Of a stretch of DNA of 20,592 nt, positions 7,414-16,022 are shown one piece after another. How positions within the stretch are numbered: position 1 is the stretch's first letter; every line of letters starts with the position of its first letter. The translations under genes were made by a program, and so were the position numbers. The stretch spans positions 1 to 20,592 of the forward strand of contig DBZY01000042.1 of the NCBI GenBank assembly GCA_002311835.1, in the 5' to 3' direction. The DNA is from Proteobacteria bacterium UBA1148. Its GTDB lineage: Bacteria > Pseudomonadota > Gammaproteobacteria > Steroidobacterales > Rariloculaceae. The notes beneath the pieces were generated by a model. It did not search any database. It saw only the letters and a list, made by a program, of their open reading frames with translations, and had not been told where the DNA came from.

Positions 7414-9346
7414 AATTTTTGGTATCCATATTCTCGTCCACAGCGGGCAACAAAGAGCCAGCAAAATTCAATGCCTCCTCATAATCATCCAATATCGGCA
7501 TGGGCGGAAGACTATCTAAAAACACATGCCCATAACTCCGGGTTCTCAGACGTGGGTCACATACAATAACTAAGCCGCGATCATTGAAGTCGCGAATTAG
7601 CCTACCTACCCCCTGCTTGAGAGCTAAGGCGGCCTGAGGAAGTTGAAACTCATTGAATGGATCCCCGCCCTCCTGACGAATCGCATCAAGGCGGGCCTGG
7701 ATCAGCGGGTCGCCGGGGGAGGCAAACGGCAGCTTATCGATGACTACTAACCGTAGTGCCGGCCCTCGGACATCGACTCCCTGCCAGAAACTGCTAGTTC
7801 CCAAGAGTACGGCATCTCCTGCTTCTCGAAACTGCTTCAAAAGCTCAGTACGTGGACCCGCTCCCTGCACCAGTAACGGGCCAGGTAACACCCTACCAGT
7901 GATCCAGTCATGAGCCTCGTTTAAGGAGCGATGGCTTGTAAATAGCAAAAATGCCCCTCCCCCTGCAGCCTCAACAATGGGCCAGACTGAAGCGAGCAAC
8001 ATTGGTACATACCCTGGGTCCGAAGGCTGCAATAACACCTGAGGCAGGTATAACCGCGCGTTAACTTCATAGTTAAAGGGGCTCGGTAAAATCCTGGTTC
8101 GAGCGTCAGTCACACCGACCTGCCCAAGAAAATGATTAAACGTCTCGCCCACGGCAAGCGTCGCTGAAGTAAATACCCAGGTCCCACCATGAGCCTCGAC
8201 ACGAGCCCCAAGCTCGGCACCTACGTCCAAGGGTGTCCAATGGATGGCAAGACTCCGGGGCGAGATTTCTACCCATTTGAGTCCATCAGTGTCCCTTGCC
8301 TCAAATTCCTGTAGACGCTCTATACTTTCCTGGCAGCGCTCCGAACAACGAAGCAGTCCAGGACGAATCTCCTTGGCGGGCTCCAGCCCAACCTTGAGCC
8401 TTTTCAGCGCCTCTATCCATTCCGTCATAGAATCTCTCATCCTAGACGGGCATTCACTCCACCGAATGCGGCCGGTACGTTGACCAAGCTGAATACGAGT
8501 ATCCGCTACAATTCGAGCTAGGTCACCGCTCAACTGTTCTAGTTCTCCGGCTAGTCCGCTCGCCCGGGTCTCAGCCAAAATGTCACTTCCAAGTCGTTCT
8601 AGCTCTCGGCTACTAACGGCAACACCAAAAAACTGCTGCGCAATCTCCGGTAGCTGGTGTGCCTCGTCCACAATGACCGCATCGGCACCGGGCAACAACT
8701 TACCAAAACCTGCCTCTTTCAAAGCTAAATCCGCCAATAGGAGATGATGGTTGACGATGACAATATCCGCGGCCTGAGCGCGATGCCGCGCTTCTACCAA
8801 GAAACAGTCATTGTAGAACTCGCATTGATTTCCCAGGCAATTATCCGTAGTCGAGGTAAGCCAAGAACTGAGAGCATGATCGGAGGAGAAATCCTCGATT
8901 TCGGTCAGATCCCCCGTCTCTGTGGTTTTCGCCCATGCACTAATCGGCAATAGTTGCTGTAGTAATTTCGGATTCCGGACTCCACCGTGTTGCGCCGTCT
9001 CTAGCCGATGCCAACACAGATAGTTGCTACGCCCCTTGAGTAAGGCAATACTGACCGGGCGACCAATGGCAGCCCCCAGCACGGGGAGGTCTCGCTCGTA
9101 GAGTTGATCCTGTAGTGTTCGGGTCCCAGTGGAAATGACGGCCTGCTGTCCGGACAGGAGCACGGGTACTAGATAACCGAAGGTCTTACCAATACCCGTT
9201 CCGGCTTCCACTGCAAGATGATGGGACTGGGTTAGGGCCTCGCCGACGCAACACGCCATTTTCTCCTGAGCATCTCGATGGGTGAACCCCGGCAGGTGTT
9301 GGGCTAATAGACCATCAGGGTTAAAGACATCTGCAAGGTTCGGCAT
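7394..9346 (-). CDS. yoaA: ATP-dependent DNA helicase YoaA (DinG/XPD family, iron-sulfur)
   Basis: This 650-residue superfamily 2 5'-3' helicase belongs to the XPD/DinG group; E. coli YoaA acts with the polymerase chi subunit HolC in replication repair. Visible motifs are Walker A EAGTGIGKT at 47-55, four cysteines placed for a 4Fe-4S cluster (C111, C170, C175, C181), the DEAH box at 227-230, and the late motifs SSFWQGVDV and QGVGRLIRDF in the second RecA domain. The length matches YoaA rather than the longer DinG, and the adjacent tsaB supports YoaA. The ATG at 9346 is used. It is divergent from pckA across a 230-bp intergenic region. Confidence 0.92.
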   Translation of the reverse strand: MPNLADVFNPDGLLAQHLPGFTHRDAQEKMACCVGEALTQSHHLAVEAGTGIGKTFGYLVPVLLSGQQAVISTGTRTLQDQLYERDLPVLGAAIGRPVSIALLKGRSNYLCWHRLETAQHGGVRNPKLLQQLLPISAWAKTTETGDLTEIEDFSSDHALSSWLTSTTDNCLGNQCEFYNDCFLVEARHRAQAADIVIVNHHLLLADLALKEAGFGKLLPGADAVIVDEAHQLPEIAQQFFGVAVSSRELERLGSDILAETRASGLAGELEQLSGDLARIVADTRIQLGQRTGRIRWSECPSRMRDSMTEWIEALKRLKVGLEPAKEIRPGLLRCSERCQESIERLQEFEARDTDGLKWVEISPRSLAIHWTPLDVGAELGARVEAHGGTWVFTSATLAVGETFNHFLGQVGVTDARTRILPSPFNYEVNARLYLPQVLLQPSDPGYVPMLLASVWPIVEAAGGGAFLLFTSHRSLNEAHDWITGRVLPGPLLVQGAGPRTELLKQFREAGDAVLLGTSSFWQGVDVRGPALRLVVIDKLPFASPGDPLIQARLDAIRQEGGDPFNEFQLPQAALALKQGVGRLIRDFNDRGLVIVCDPRLRTRSYGHVFLDSLPPMPILDDYEEALNFAGSLLPAVDENMDTKNCENTSF

Positions 9347-9415
9347 ATCACCACTATAGCGTGATCACCCACTGTTCGAGCTATAAAGCTCATGCTCCTA
9401 CGGAACGGTTACATT

Positions 9416-9428
9416 TGTGAATTTCACA
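9416..9428. promoter_or_regulatory. Perfect inverted repeat in the yoaA-pckA intergenic region
   Basis: TGTGAATTTCACA is a perfect 13-bp inverted repeat: TGTGA and TCACA arms around ATT. It lies just upstream of the best pckA -35/-10 candidate. The half-sites look like those of CRP, but the spacer is 3 nt instead of 6, so it is not a standard CRP site. It may be an operator for another dimeric regulator. Confidence 0.35.
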
Positions 9429-9444
9429 GAGACCAGTTTCCTGT

Positions 9445-9472
9445 TTGCAAAGAGGGACAGAGAGAATATATT
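9445..9472 (+). promoter_or_regulatory. Candidate sigma-70 promoter for pckA
   Basis: TTGCAA (9445-9450) and TATATT (9467-9472) are separated by 16 bp in an otherwise AT-rich stretch about 100 bp before the pckA ATG. A second -10-like TATACT lies near 9522 but lacks a good -35. Confidence 0.45.
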
Positions 9473-9576
9473 TAAATTCGTACTCACAATAGATAATATG
9501 CTCCCAGTAACGCAATTCGCTATACTTGAGCTACAGCTACTCATCCACAACCAACTCGCTCATTCGACAATACCCC

Positions 9577-11319
9577 ATGACTGCTCGACTTCAAGCCCTC
9601 AGCGAATGGGTCGCCGAGGTAAGCAAACTCACCCAACCAGACCAGATTCATTGGTGCACCGGCACTCGAGAAGAATACGATACGTTCGTTAGCGAGATGC
9701 TCTTGAGTGGAGATCTGCTTGAGCTCAATCAGGAAAACTACCCTAACTGCTATCTACATCGCTCCGATCCAAAGGACGTCGCTCGGGTCGAGCACCTAAC
9801 GTATGTCTGCTCCAAGAGCGAGATCGAGGCGGGGCCTAACAATAACTGGATGGACCCAGTCGAAGCCAAAGACTTGATGCTCGGCTTCTTCTCGGGTTGC
9901 ATGAAGGGACGCACAATGTATGTGATCCCCTATTGTATGGGCCCGTTAGGCTCCCCCTATTCGCGTTATGGAGTCGAGCTCACAGACAGCGCTTATGTCG
10001 TCGCGAATATGTTTCTGATGACTCGGATGGGCAATGAGGCACTAGCACATATCGAACAGACCGGCAGTTTCATCAAGGGGCTACATTCGATTGGCGAGCT
10101 AGATCCAGAACGGCGTTACATCATGCATTTCCCTGAGGAACTTACCATTATGAGCTACGGCTCTGGATATGGTGGCAACGCCCTGTTAGGAAAAAAGTGT
10201 CATGCTCTGAGAATTGCAAGCTATCAGGCACGGACTGAAGGCTGGCTGGCGGAACACATGCTCATCGTGGGAGTGGAGAACCCTGAGGGTGAAATCCACT
10301 ACCTCGCCTGCGCGTTCCCGTCACAGTGCGGGAAAACAAACCTAGCCATGCTAATTCCACCGAAAAGCCAAAAGGGTTGGAAAGTCTGGACACTGGGAGA
10401 TGACATTGCCTGGATGCACCTGGACGATGAAGGACGGTTGCGGGCCATCAATCCAGAGGCAGGACTCTTTGGTGTAGTGCCCGGTACTAATCAAAAGACC
10501 AATCCCAACGCCTACGAAACTATTCGACACGATACAATCTTCACCAATGTCGCTGTCACAGCAGAAAACGATCCATGGTGGGAAGATAAGGAGACGGGTG
10601 AGGCTGCTGTGGACTGGCAAGGAAGATCTTATGACACAAAGAGTGGTCCGGCCGCACACCCCAACTCCCGCTTCACCGTATCCGCTAAAAACAACCCTAG
10701 TTACTCGAGTCTAGCCGAAGCTCCGGAAGGGGTACCTATTACCGCTGTAGTTTTTGGGGGCCGACGCAGTGAACTCACTCCACTAGTTTATCAGGCAAAA
10801 GATTGGGCCCATGGGGTTTTAGTTGGTGCAAGCGTTGCCTCAGAAACCACGGCAGCCGCAACAGGTGAAGTCGGCATCGTACGACGAGACCCTATGGCCA
10901 TGAAACCTTTCTGTGGTTACAACTTTGCTGACTACTGGAGGCACTGGCTCAGCTTTGAGGATCGCTCCGACAAGCTCCCTAAGATCTTTCACGTCAACTG
11001 GTTTCGCCGGGACACAGACGGCCGCCTCCTCTGGCCGGGATTTGGAGAAAATCTCCGGGTACTACGCTGGGTTATCGATCGTTGCGAAGGTCGGGTAGAC
11101 GCAGACACATTGCCTATCGGCTACCTTCCGAAGGCTGAAACAATCGATATTGAGGGTATAGATGTCTCACCAAACACACTAGAGCAGTTGCTCGCCGTGG
11201 ATCCGCAACAATGGCGAGAGGAAATGGACCATATCGGCGAGTATCTCCAGAGCTATGGCGATCGACTACCTGATCGCCTAAGTGCCGAACACAAAAAGAT
11301 TGTGCAAGCGCTATCTTGA
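9577..11319 (+). CDS. pckG: Phosphoenolpyruvate carboxykinase (GTP-dependent)
   Basis: The enzyme decarboxylates oxaloacetate to phosphoenolpyruvate using GTP, the first committed gluconeogenic step. The P-loop FPSQCGKTNLAM at about 248-258 contains the reactive cysteine C251 typical of the GTP class; WTLGDDIAWM carries the metal-binding aspartates near 275-276. YGSGYGGNALLGKKCHALR (about 194-212), HVNWFRRD and NFADYWRHWLSF are also characteristic. The ATP class has a different P-loop. The length of 580 residues is usual. The ATG at 9577 is chosen because MTARLQALSEWV matches the family start; the open frame extends 17 codons upstream without similarity. No clear Shine-Dalgarno is seen. It is a single-gene unit with its own upstream promoter-like sequence. 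Confidence 0.94.
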   Translation: MTARLQALSEWVAEVSKLTQPDQIHWCTGTREEYDTFVSEMLLSGDLLELNQENYPNCYLHRSDPKDVARVEHLTYVCSKSEIEAGPNNNWMDPVEAKDLMLGFFSGCMKGRTMYVIPYCMGPLGSPYSRYGVELTDSAYVVANMFLMTRMGNEALAHIEQTGSFIKGLHSIGELDPERRYIMHFPEELTIMSYGSGYGGNALLGKKCHALRIASYQARTEGWLAEHMLIVGVENPEGEIHYLACAFPSQCGKTNLAMLIPPKSQKGWKVWTLGDDIAWMHLDDEGRLRAINPEAGLFGVVPGTNQKTNPNAYETIRHDTIFTNVAVTAENDPWWEDKETGEAAVDWQGRSYDTKSGPAAHPNSRFTVSAKNNPSYSSLAEAPEGVPITAVVFGGRRSELTPLVYQAKDWAHGVLVGASVASETTAAATGEVGIVRRDPMAMKPFCGYNFADYWRHWLSFEDRSDKLPKIFHVNWFRRDTDGRLLWPGFGENLRVLRWVIDRCEGRVDADTLPIGYLPKAETIDIEGIDVSPNTLEQLLAVDPQQWREEMDHIGEYLQSYGDRLPDRLSAEHKKIVQALS

Positions 11320-11417
11320 CAACGCGGGTCACCGCAAATATTACAAACCTGGACTAGGAGGACTCTGACAAATTACAGCCACGTTTTAATCATTGGAGTG
11401 TCAACACTAATCAAACT

Positions 11418-12239
11418 TTATTTCTCGGCTACTAAATAGGCAATCCAGGCGAGATCAGCCTCACCAGCGTCGTCCTCGGAAAACTCCCCATTTCCTTCTC
11501 CGTCCTCATCTTCGTCCTCCCAGTAGACTCGGACCTTCTTAAACCCCGCCTCCTCAAGGAGTTCCCGCAACTCTGGCAACGTCCAAATTCGCCACTCGTA
11601 GCTGAACGCTTTCTTGATCCTAGACCCATCTGGGAACTTGAAATGTATGTGGCACAACGCGTGTCCGGTGACAGGCTCAAACTCAGCCTGATCCCAGATA
11701 TAGGTAAAGTCTTTGTACTTGGTCTTCTCTTTCTGTTCCTCGTAAGCTTCTGGCCCACCATATGCGTCAAGAAAAAACATACCATCCGAAACAAGCGATG
11801 CGTGCACCTGAGAAAAATATGCTCGCATCTCATCCCGAGTCTTAAATATCCAATAGCTAAAATTAAACGCGCCCAGAATGTCGACCGGCTCCGTCTCAGC
11901 GGTCATAACATCCTCACCCAAGAGCTTAACCCTTGCCCGGTCGGCCTCGGGAAGATGATCCACACGATTAACTCTCCCCCACTCCAAAACCTCGGGATCG
12001 ATATCCACACCAACTGCATGATGTAGTCTGCCAGTCCGCACCCATTCGCAAGATGCATTTGCTGTGCCACAAAAGTCTTCGCGAAAACTCACCGCAGATC
12101 TTCCCCTCAGGCTCTGAAAGGTTTCCGAGAGAAATTCAATCTCAGTCTCCACATTCTGCACAGCTTCTTCGTACAGCTCGTGCACATCCGCTTGCTCCGC
12201 CATCGTTAGCTTGATCTTTTTTTCACTCGCTCCTGCCAC
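11418..12239 (-). CDS. Class I SAM-dependent methyltransferase of unknown substrate
   Basis: The 273-residue soluble protein has the motif EDFCGTANASCEWV (about 54-67), a variant SAM-binding motif I, then VGVDIDPEVLEWG (about 77-89) as motif II and ILGAFNFSYWIF (about 119-130) as the following strand. The N-terminus, with YEEAVQNVETEIEFLSETF, resembles a conserved family found with this FCGT-type motif. The acceptor substrate cannot be told from sequence. An acidic stretch, WEDEDEDGEGNGEFSEDD, lies near the C-terminus. The ATG at 12239 has a good Shine-Dalgarno (GGAG, 5-nt spacing). It is convergent with pckA and 150 bp downstream of dusA on the same strand, with a hairpin between. Confidence 0.8.
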   Translation of the reverse strand: MAGASEKKIKLTMAEQADVHELYEEAVQNVETEIEFLSETFQSLRGRSAVSFREDFCGTANASCEWVRTGRLHHAVGVDIDPEVLEWGRVNRVDHLPEADRARVKLLGEDVMTAETEPVDILGAFNFSYWIFKTRDEMRAYFSQVHASLVSDGMFFLDAYGGPEAYEEQKEKTKYKDFTYIWDQAEFEPVTGHALCHIHFKFPDGSRIKKAFSYEWRIWTLPELRELLEEAGFKKVRVYWEDEDEDGEGNGEFSEDDAGEADLAWIAYLVAEK

Positions 12240-12326
12240 ATGAACTCTCCGTGATTACTATGCCAGCGAATTGAAGGGGCGGGTATTGTAGCCATATCAA
12301 TTCATTCTTTATAGGAGCGAACGACA

Positions 12327-12350
12327 CCTGTGAAAATGCCGGCTACCGGC
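12327..12350 (-). terminator. Possible intrinsic terminator behind dusA
   Basis: On the minus strand GCCGG-TAG-CCGGC forms a perfect 5-bp GC stem with a 3-nt loop (12338-12350), followed by ATTTTC. It is about 40 bp past the dusA stop and before the methyltransferase gene. The U tract is short, so efficiency is uncertain. Confidence 0.4.
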
Positions 12351-12389
12351 TCGTTATCCCTCTATCCGACTTCACACAGTCGTGCAGGT

Positions 12390-13349
12390 TTAGACTGAGG
12401 GAGGGTCAAAGCGCTGTAGCGCTGCGAAGCCTTCCTCGCCCCCCGGCAATTCGCCCAGAAAACGGCGCCATGCGCGCCCTCCAGGACGCCCTGCATACAA
12501 CCCCAAGAGATGGCGAGTCATTACCTTTAAAGGAGTTCCTCGATTCAATTCTTCTCGGATGTAGGGCAAAAAACATCTAAAAGCGTGTTCACGGGTCAAC
12601 ATAGATGTGCAACCAAAAAGTTTTGAGTCTAGTTCGCCGAGAAGACATGGATTCTGGTAAGCCTGACGCCCCAGCATAACGCCATCAACGAAGTCTAGCT
12701 GCATCACAGCCTTCTCCTCAGAATCGAGTCCACCATTTAAAATAATCTCCAAAGACGAAAAGTCGGACTTCAGACGATGTACGCGCTCATAATCCAGGGG
12801 GGGGACCTGTCGATTTTTCTTAGGACTCAAGCCACTCAAAATCGCCTTACGGGCGTGAATCACCACAGTACGACAACCTGCATCAGAGATGCTCCCTACA
12901 AATCTGTGCAAAAATTCGTAACTGTCTAGATCGTCAATACCCAATCGCGTCTTGACGGTAATAGGAATCTCCACCGCTTCGATCATGGCGCTAACACAAT
13001 CGGCAACTTTTTCTGGTTCAGACATAAGCGCCGCGCCAAAACACCCTGACTGAACGCGTTCGCTGGGACAACCAACGTTCAGGTTGATTTCGTCGTATCC
13101 GGCCACTGCGCCTAAAAGTGCTGCTCGCGACAATTTCTCTGGCTCACTGCCGCCGAGTTGAAGGGCCACCGGGTGCTCATCCGGGTGGAATTTCAATAAA
13201 TGAAGACGCCTACCGTCCACGAGCGCAGAAGCCGTTATCATTTCCGTATAAAGCCAGCTATTGGGTGAGAGCAATCTCAGAAAATACCGGCAATGACGGT
13301 CGGTGCGCTCCATCATCGGCGCCACGGACAAAATATGCTTGCTACTCAC
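12390..13349 (-). CDS. dusA: tRNA-dihydrouridine synthase A
   Basis: This 319-residue FMN enzyme reduces U20/U20a in the tRNA D-loop to dihydrouridine. VAPMMERTDRHCRYFLRLLS near the N-terminus is the DusA flavin-binding signature; NLNVGCPSERVQSGCFGAAL (about 91-110) holds the catalytic cysteine, and VKTRLGIDD (about 132-140) follows. The second half has ILNGGL and DGVMLGRQAYQNP. The close match to E. coli DusA, rather than DusB or DusC, is clear in the YTEMITASALVDGR segment. The start is GTG at 13349 with AGGGG about 4 nt upstream. The preceding minus-strand open frame ends in a GTGA overlap with this start. A hairpin follows the stop. Confidence 0.94.
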   Translation of the reverse strand: MSSKHILSVAPMMERTDRHCRYFLRLLSPNSWLYTEMITASALVDGRRLHLLKFHPDEHPVALQLGGSEPEKLSRAALLGAVAGYDEINLNVGCPSERVQSGCFGAALMSEPEKVADCVSAMIEAVEIPITVKTRLGIDDLDSYEFLHRFVGSISDAGCRTVVIHARKAILSGLSPKKNRQVPPLDYERVHRLKSDFSSLEIILNGGLDSEEKAVMQLDFVDGVMLGRQAYQNPCLLGELDSKLFGCTSMLTREHAFRCFLPYIREELNRGTPLKVMTRHLLGLYAGRPGGRAWRRFLGELPGGEEGFAALQRFDPPSV

Positions 13350-13642
13350 AAATCCCCTTCTCTCAAAGGATTTCTCTGAAACAATTCAAGCAACAATAGT
13401 CCTTCATAAATACAGGCTGAACTCCCTAACAGTGTTAGTAACTGCTCAACCAAGAAACCACCTAATGGAATTCGCAAGTGAGGAGATAGGGTCACGGCAA
13501 TCATGCACATACAACTATCTTGGGCGAGATAGATAGGGGCGGCACTACCAACACCCAGTGCCTCAGGAAACCTCCGCCGAAACGGGACTACCCATGGCCC
13601 CATCAGAACACTGCGCGTCTGACAGCCCTCCCCCAAACTCAC
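13346..13642 (-). CDS. Doubtful small open frame overlapping the dusA start
   Basis: The 98-residue open frame has no recognised domain. The main point in its favour is that its stop overlaps the dusA GTG by 4 nt (GTGA), the pattern of translationally coupled genes. The C-terminal half is leucine-rich and mildly hydrophobic (GGFLVEQLLTLLGSS; CIYEGLLLLELFQRN). The first possible start is GTG 13642, without a ribosome binding site; an in-frame stop lies 9 codons upstream of it. It could be the remnant of a longer gene, a real small protein, or chance. Together with 13643-13830 it fills the gap between dusA and mobA. Confidence 0.25.
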   Translation of the reverse strand: MSLGEGCQTRSVLMGPWVVPFRRRFPEALGVGSAAPIYLAQDSCMCMIAVTLSPHLRIPLGGFLVEQLLTLLGSSACIYEGLLLLELFQRNPLREGDL

Positions 13643-13830
13643 TAAAACGGGTGGGTCGTCCGATAGTTATAATCAGATCAGCATACTCGGCCCAAAAGCC
13701 TGGGCCAACCCCAAAAGCACCAAAAATATTAAGACGATATGTCAGCTTATGGGCGTTAGATAATGATCGATAACTAGTTACAACCCATCTAAAAACTATG
13801 CTCCAACGCACAATTTTGACGGTCAGATGA
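13643..13830. other. Unexplained AT-rich stretch between mobA and the small open frame
   Basis: With 13346-13642 this makes a 480-bp interval between dusA and mobA holding no recognisable gene, tRNA or clear terminator. A minus-strand open frame (13563-13889) crosses it but overlaps the mobA end, has no ribosome binding site and resembles nothing known to me. The interval may hold a decayed gene or the dusA leader. Confidence 0.3.
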
Positions 13831-14463
13831 CTAGCAGCCTTCCCCGGGACTTCCAGCAGCAAGAATAGTGACAGCTTTTTGGTACTCATTTGGCGTATTG
13901 ACGCTCCTAAGCACCCTTGGGGTGGATGGTGTTAGCTCCCCTACGGGTCCGGCTTCCAGAACCTGCCTTAGGGACCACTCACCAGCAACAGACTGTTCAG
14001 TAATCACAACCCGAGCCGCAGGTTCCCATAAGGTACAAACAGGCTCTAGGATACCAACTGGATGGCGAAAAGCCGTGGCCAAGGAACCCGGTGAGCGTCC
14101 AGCCACAAGCCTCTCTAGGGTCTCCTCATTTACAAACGGGAGATCAACGGCAACTACGAGCCAGGCGGCGCCCGGAATCTCCTCCCAGGCCGACAAAAGA
14201 CCGGCTGCGGGCCCCTGATATGGAGTCCGATCTAACAGGGTCGGTAGGCCCACGTAAGGATCAACCTCATGTTGCCTAGAGTTAACTGAGACATAAACGG
14301 ACTTGCAAAAGCCCTCTAACAATCTGGTAAGCCAGAGCACCTGTGAAATACCATGATGATATTCCAACAAACCTTTATCCTGGCCCATGCGCGAACTACC
14401 GCCTCCAGCTAGCACCAACCCGTGAATAGATGCCTCTTGGAATGTATTCTCGCTCCCGTTCAC
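13831..14463 (-). CDS. mobA: Molybdenum cofactor guanylyltransferase (MobA-like)
   Basis: The 210-residue nucleotidyltransferase has the signature LAGGGSSRMGQDKGLL (about 18-33), which binds the GTP phosphates. AVDLPFV (about 104-110) carries the metal-binding aspartate, and LDRTPYQGPAAGLLSA (about 77-92) is the usual guanine-site segment. MobA transfers GMP to molybdopterin to make the bis-MGD cofactor. The C-terminus ends in the common RVLRSVNTPNEY pattern. The ATG at 14463 is used; no strong ribosome binding site is seen. No molybdoenzyme or moa/moe gene is in the window, so the specific role rests on family similarity; a related NTP transferase role is possible. Confidence 0.82.
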   Translation of the reverse strand: MNGSENTFQEASIHGLVLAGGGSSRMGQDKGLLEYHHGISQVLWLTRLLEGFCKSVYVSVNSRQHEVDPYVGLPTLLDRTPYQGPAAGLLSAWEEIPGAAWLVVAVDLPFVNEETLERLVAGRSPGSLATAFRHPVGILEPVCTLWEPAARVVITEQSVAGEWSLRQVLEAGPVGELTPSTPRVLRSVNTPNEYQKAVTILAAGSPGEGC

Positions 14464-14531
14464 TGAGGTTACCCCACCAGGTGAATAAAAATTCCAGTCA
14501 TATGATGAGTTCCTCAGAAACTCCCTGTAGA

Positions 14532-15941
14532 TTACAAGTCACTCAAGCGCTTTATGTACTCAATTGCCGTTTCCAAACGTTGTAGCGTTTTTTCTCGACC
14601 TAATAGCGCAAGTGTTTGCCCAATCCCAGGAGAAGCTGAATCTCCGGTTACAGCAACCCGTAGCGGCTGCGCAACTTTCCCCATCTTGAGATCCAATTTC
14701 TCTGCGACAGTTTCAACAGCGTTCTGAGTGGAATCAACGCCCCAATCGTCGAGGTTCGTGAGTTCTTCCTGAAGACTTTGCAGGGTTATTAATGCCATAG
14801 GTGTGAGGTGTTGCTTAGCGGCTTTAGGAGCATACTCTTCCGGCTCGTTGTAGATGAACAGACTCTTGTTAACCATCTCCGAAAGGGTTTGCACTCTATC
14901 GCGTTGGACCTCCGCAATCTCGGGCAATGATGGACCATCATTTGGATCTATCCCCTCCGCCTCAAGCATAGGAATAAGCGCACTACCCAGCTGCTGAACG
15001 GAAACACGCTTCAACCACTGCTCGTTAACCCAGAGAAACTTATCTGGATCGAAGCTTGCAGCAGACTCGTTAACGCATTCAAGATCAAACAAATTAATCA
15101 TCTCATCGATATCAAAAAGTTCCTGATCACCATAAGACCAACCGAGGCGGACAATGTAATTCAGAACCGCTTCGGGCAAGTACCCAGCCTCCTTGTAGGA
15201 CAGCACATTTAATGCGCCGTGGCGTTTAGAAAGCCGGCTGCCATCTGGGCCTAGAATCATTGGTAAGTGAGCATATTCGGGTGGCTCTATGCCCAGTGCC
15301 GTCATGATGTTTAACTGTCGGGGCGTGTTATTCAGATGGTCGTCACCCCGAACTACATGTGTAATACCCATTTCACTATCGTCAACTACCACGGAGAAGT
15401 TGTACGTCGGTACACCATCAGAACGTAGAATGATGAGATCGTCCAACTCCGCATTATCGAACACGATCTCACCATGAACGTGGTCACGCACACAGACCTT
15501 TCCACTAGTAGGCGTTTTGAAACGCACCACAGGATCTATGCCAGTCACTGGCTCAGTACGACTCCTGCAACGACCATCATATCGCGGTTTCAGTCCCTTT
15601 GATTTCTGCTCTTTACGCATGCTCGCAAGCTCATCTCGACTACAATAACAACGGTAAGCGTCACCAGAATCCATCAATTGTTGCACTAGGACTTGATAGC
15701 CACCCAAACGGCTCATCTGAAAAAACGGGCCCTCATCAGCATTCAATCCAAGCCAACTCATACCCTCTAGAATGTTGTCTATTGACTCTTTGGTGGAACG
15801 CTCTGTGTCAGTATCCTCAATGCGCAATACAAACGTACCCCCGTGACGCTTAGCCAGCAGCCAATTGAAGAGCGCAGTTCTAACACCGCCAATGTGGAGG
15901 AAGCCTGTAGGGCTTGGCGCGAAACGGGTGCGGATAGTCAT
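14532..15941 (-). CDS. gltX: Glutamyl-tRNA synthetase, copy 1
   Basis: This 469-residue class I aminoacyl-tRNA synthetase charges glutamate to tRNA. HIGG at 16-19 and LSKR at 237-240 are the two ATP-binding signatures; C98, C100 and C125 (AYRCYCS and PRYDGRC) match three zinc ligands of the E. coli enzyme, while the fourth (His127 there) is serine here. The C-terminal helical anticodon-binding domain is complete, ending VAQPLRVAVTGDSASPGIGQ. It is therefore not the short tRNA-modifying GluQ-RS. A second full copy lies at 18764-20179; this one has lower GC, like the rest of the window. It sits between the secreted trio and mobA with its own 81-bp leader. Charging of tRNA-Gln as well as tRNA-Glu cannot be excluded. 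Confidence 0.93.
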   Translation of the reverse strand: MTIRTRFAPSPTGFLHIGGVRTALFNWLLAKRHGGTFVLRIEDTDTERSTKESIDNILEGMSWLGLNADEGPFFQMSRLGGYQVLVQQLMDSGDAYRCYCSRDELASMRKEQKSKGLKPRYDGRCRSRTEPVTGIDPVVRFKTPTSGKVCVRDHVHGEIVFDNAELDDLIILRSDGVPTYNFSVVVDDSEMGITHVVRGDDHLNNTPRQLNIMTALGIEPPEYAHLPMILGPDGSRLSKRHGALNVLSYKEAGYLPEAVLNYIVRLGWSYGDQELFDIDEMINLFDLECVNESAASFDPDKFLWVNEQWLKRVSVQQLGSALIPMLEAEGIDPNDGPSLPEIAEVQRDRVQTLSEMVNKSLFIYNEPEEYAPKAAKQHLTPMALITLQSLQEELTNLDDWGVDSTQNAVETVAEKLDLKMGKVAQPLRVAVTGDSASPGIGQTLALLGREKTLQRLETAIEYIKRLSDL

Positions 15942-16022
15942 AAGATATTAGTCCAGTACGTACTTAGCCTAACCGTGCAGAAAATACAGCGGTTCAAAAG
16001 ATATTGAAATCCAGGCAGTGCC

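Noticed and set aside
9416..9428. CRP binding site before pckA
   Set aside because: The TGTGA and TCACA arms are separated by 3 nt rather than the required 6, so CRP itself is unlikely to bind; kept only as an unassigned palindrome.
11397..11408. AGTGT-CA-ACACT hairpin between convergent pckA and the methyltransferase gene as a terminator
   Set aside because: The stem is 5 AT-containing pairs with a 2-nt loop and no U tract on either side, too weak to support.
13563..13889. Minus-strand 108-residue open frame crossing the mobA 3' end
   Set aside because: It starts inside mobA, has no ribosome binding site, shows no domain and has an uneven composition unlike neighbouring genes.
14532..15941. 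GluQ-RS (tRNA-Asp modifying paralog) as identity of one gltX copy
   Set aside because: Both copies are about 470 residues with a full C-terminal anticodon-binding domain; GluQ-RS proteins are about 300 residues and lack it.
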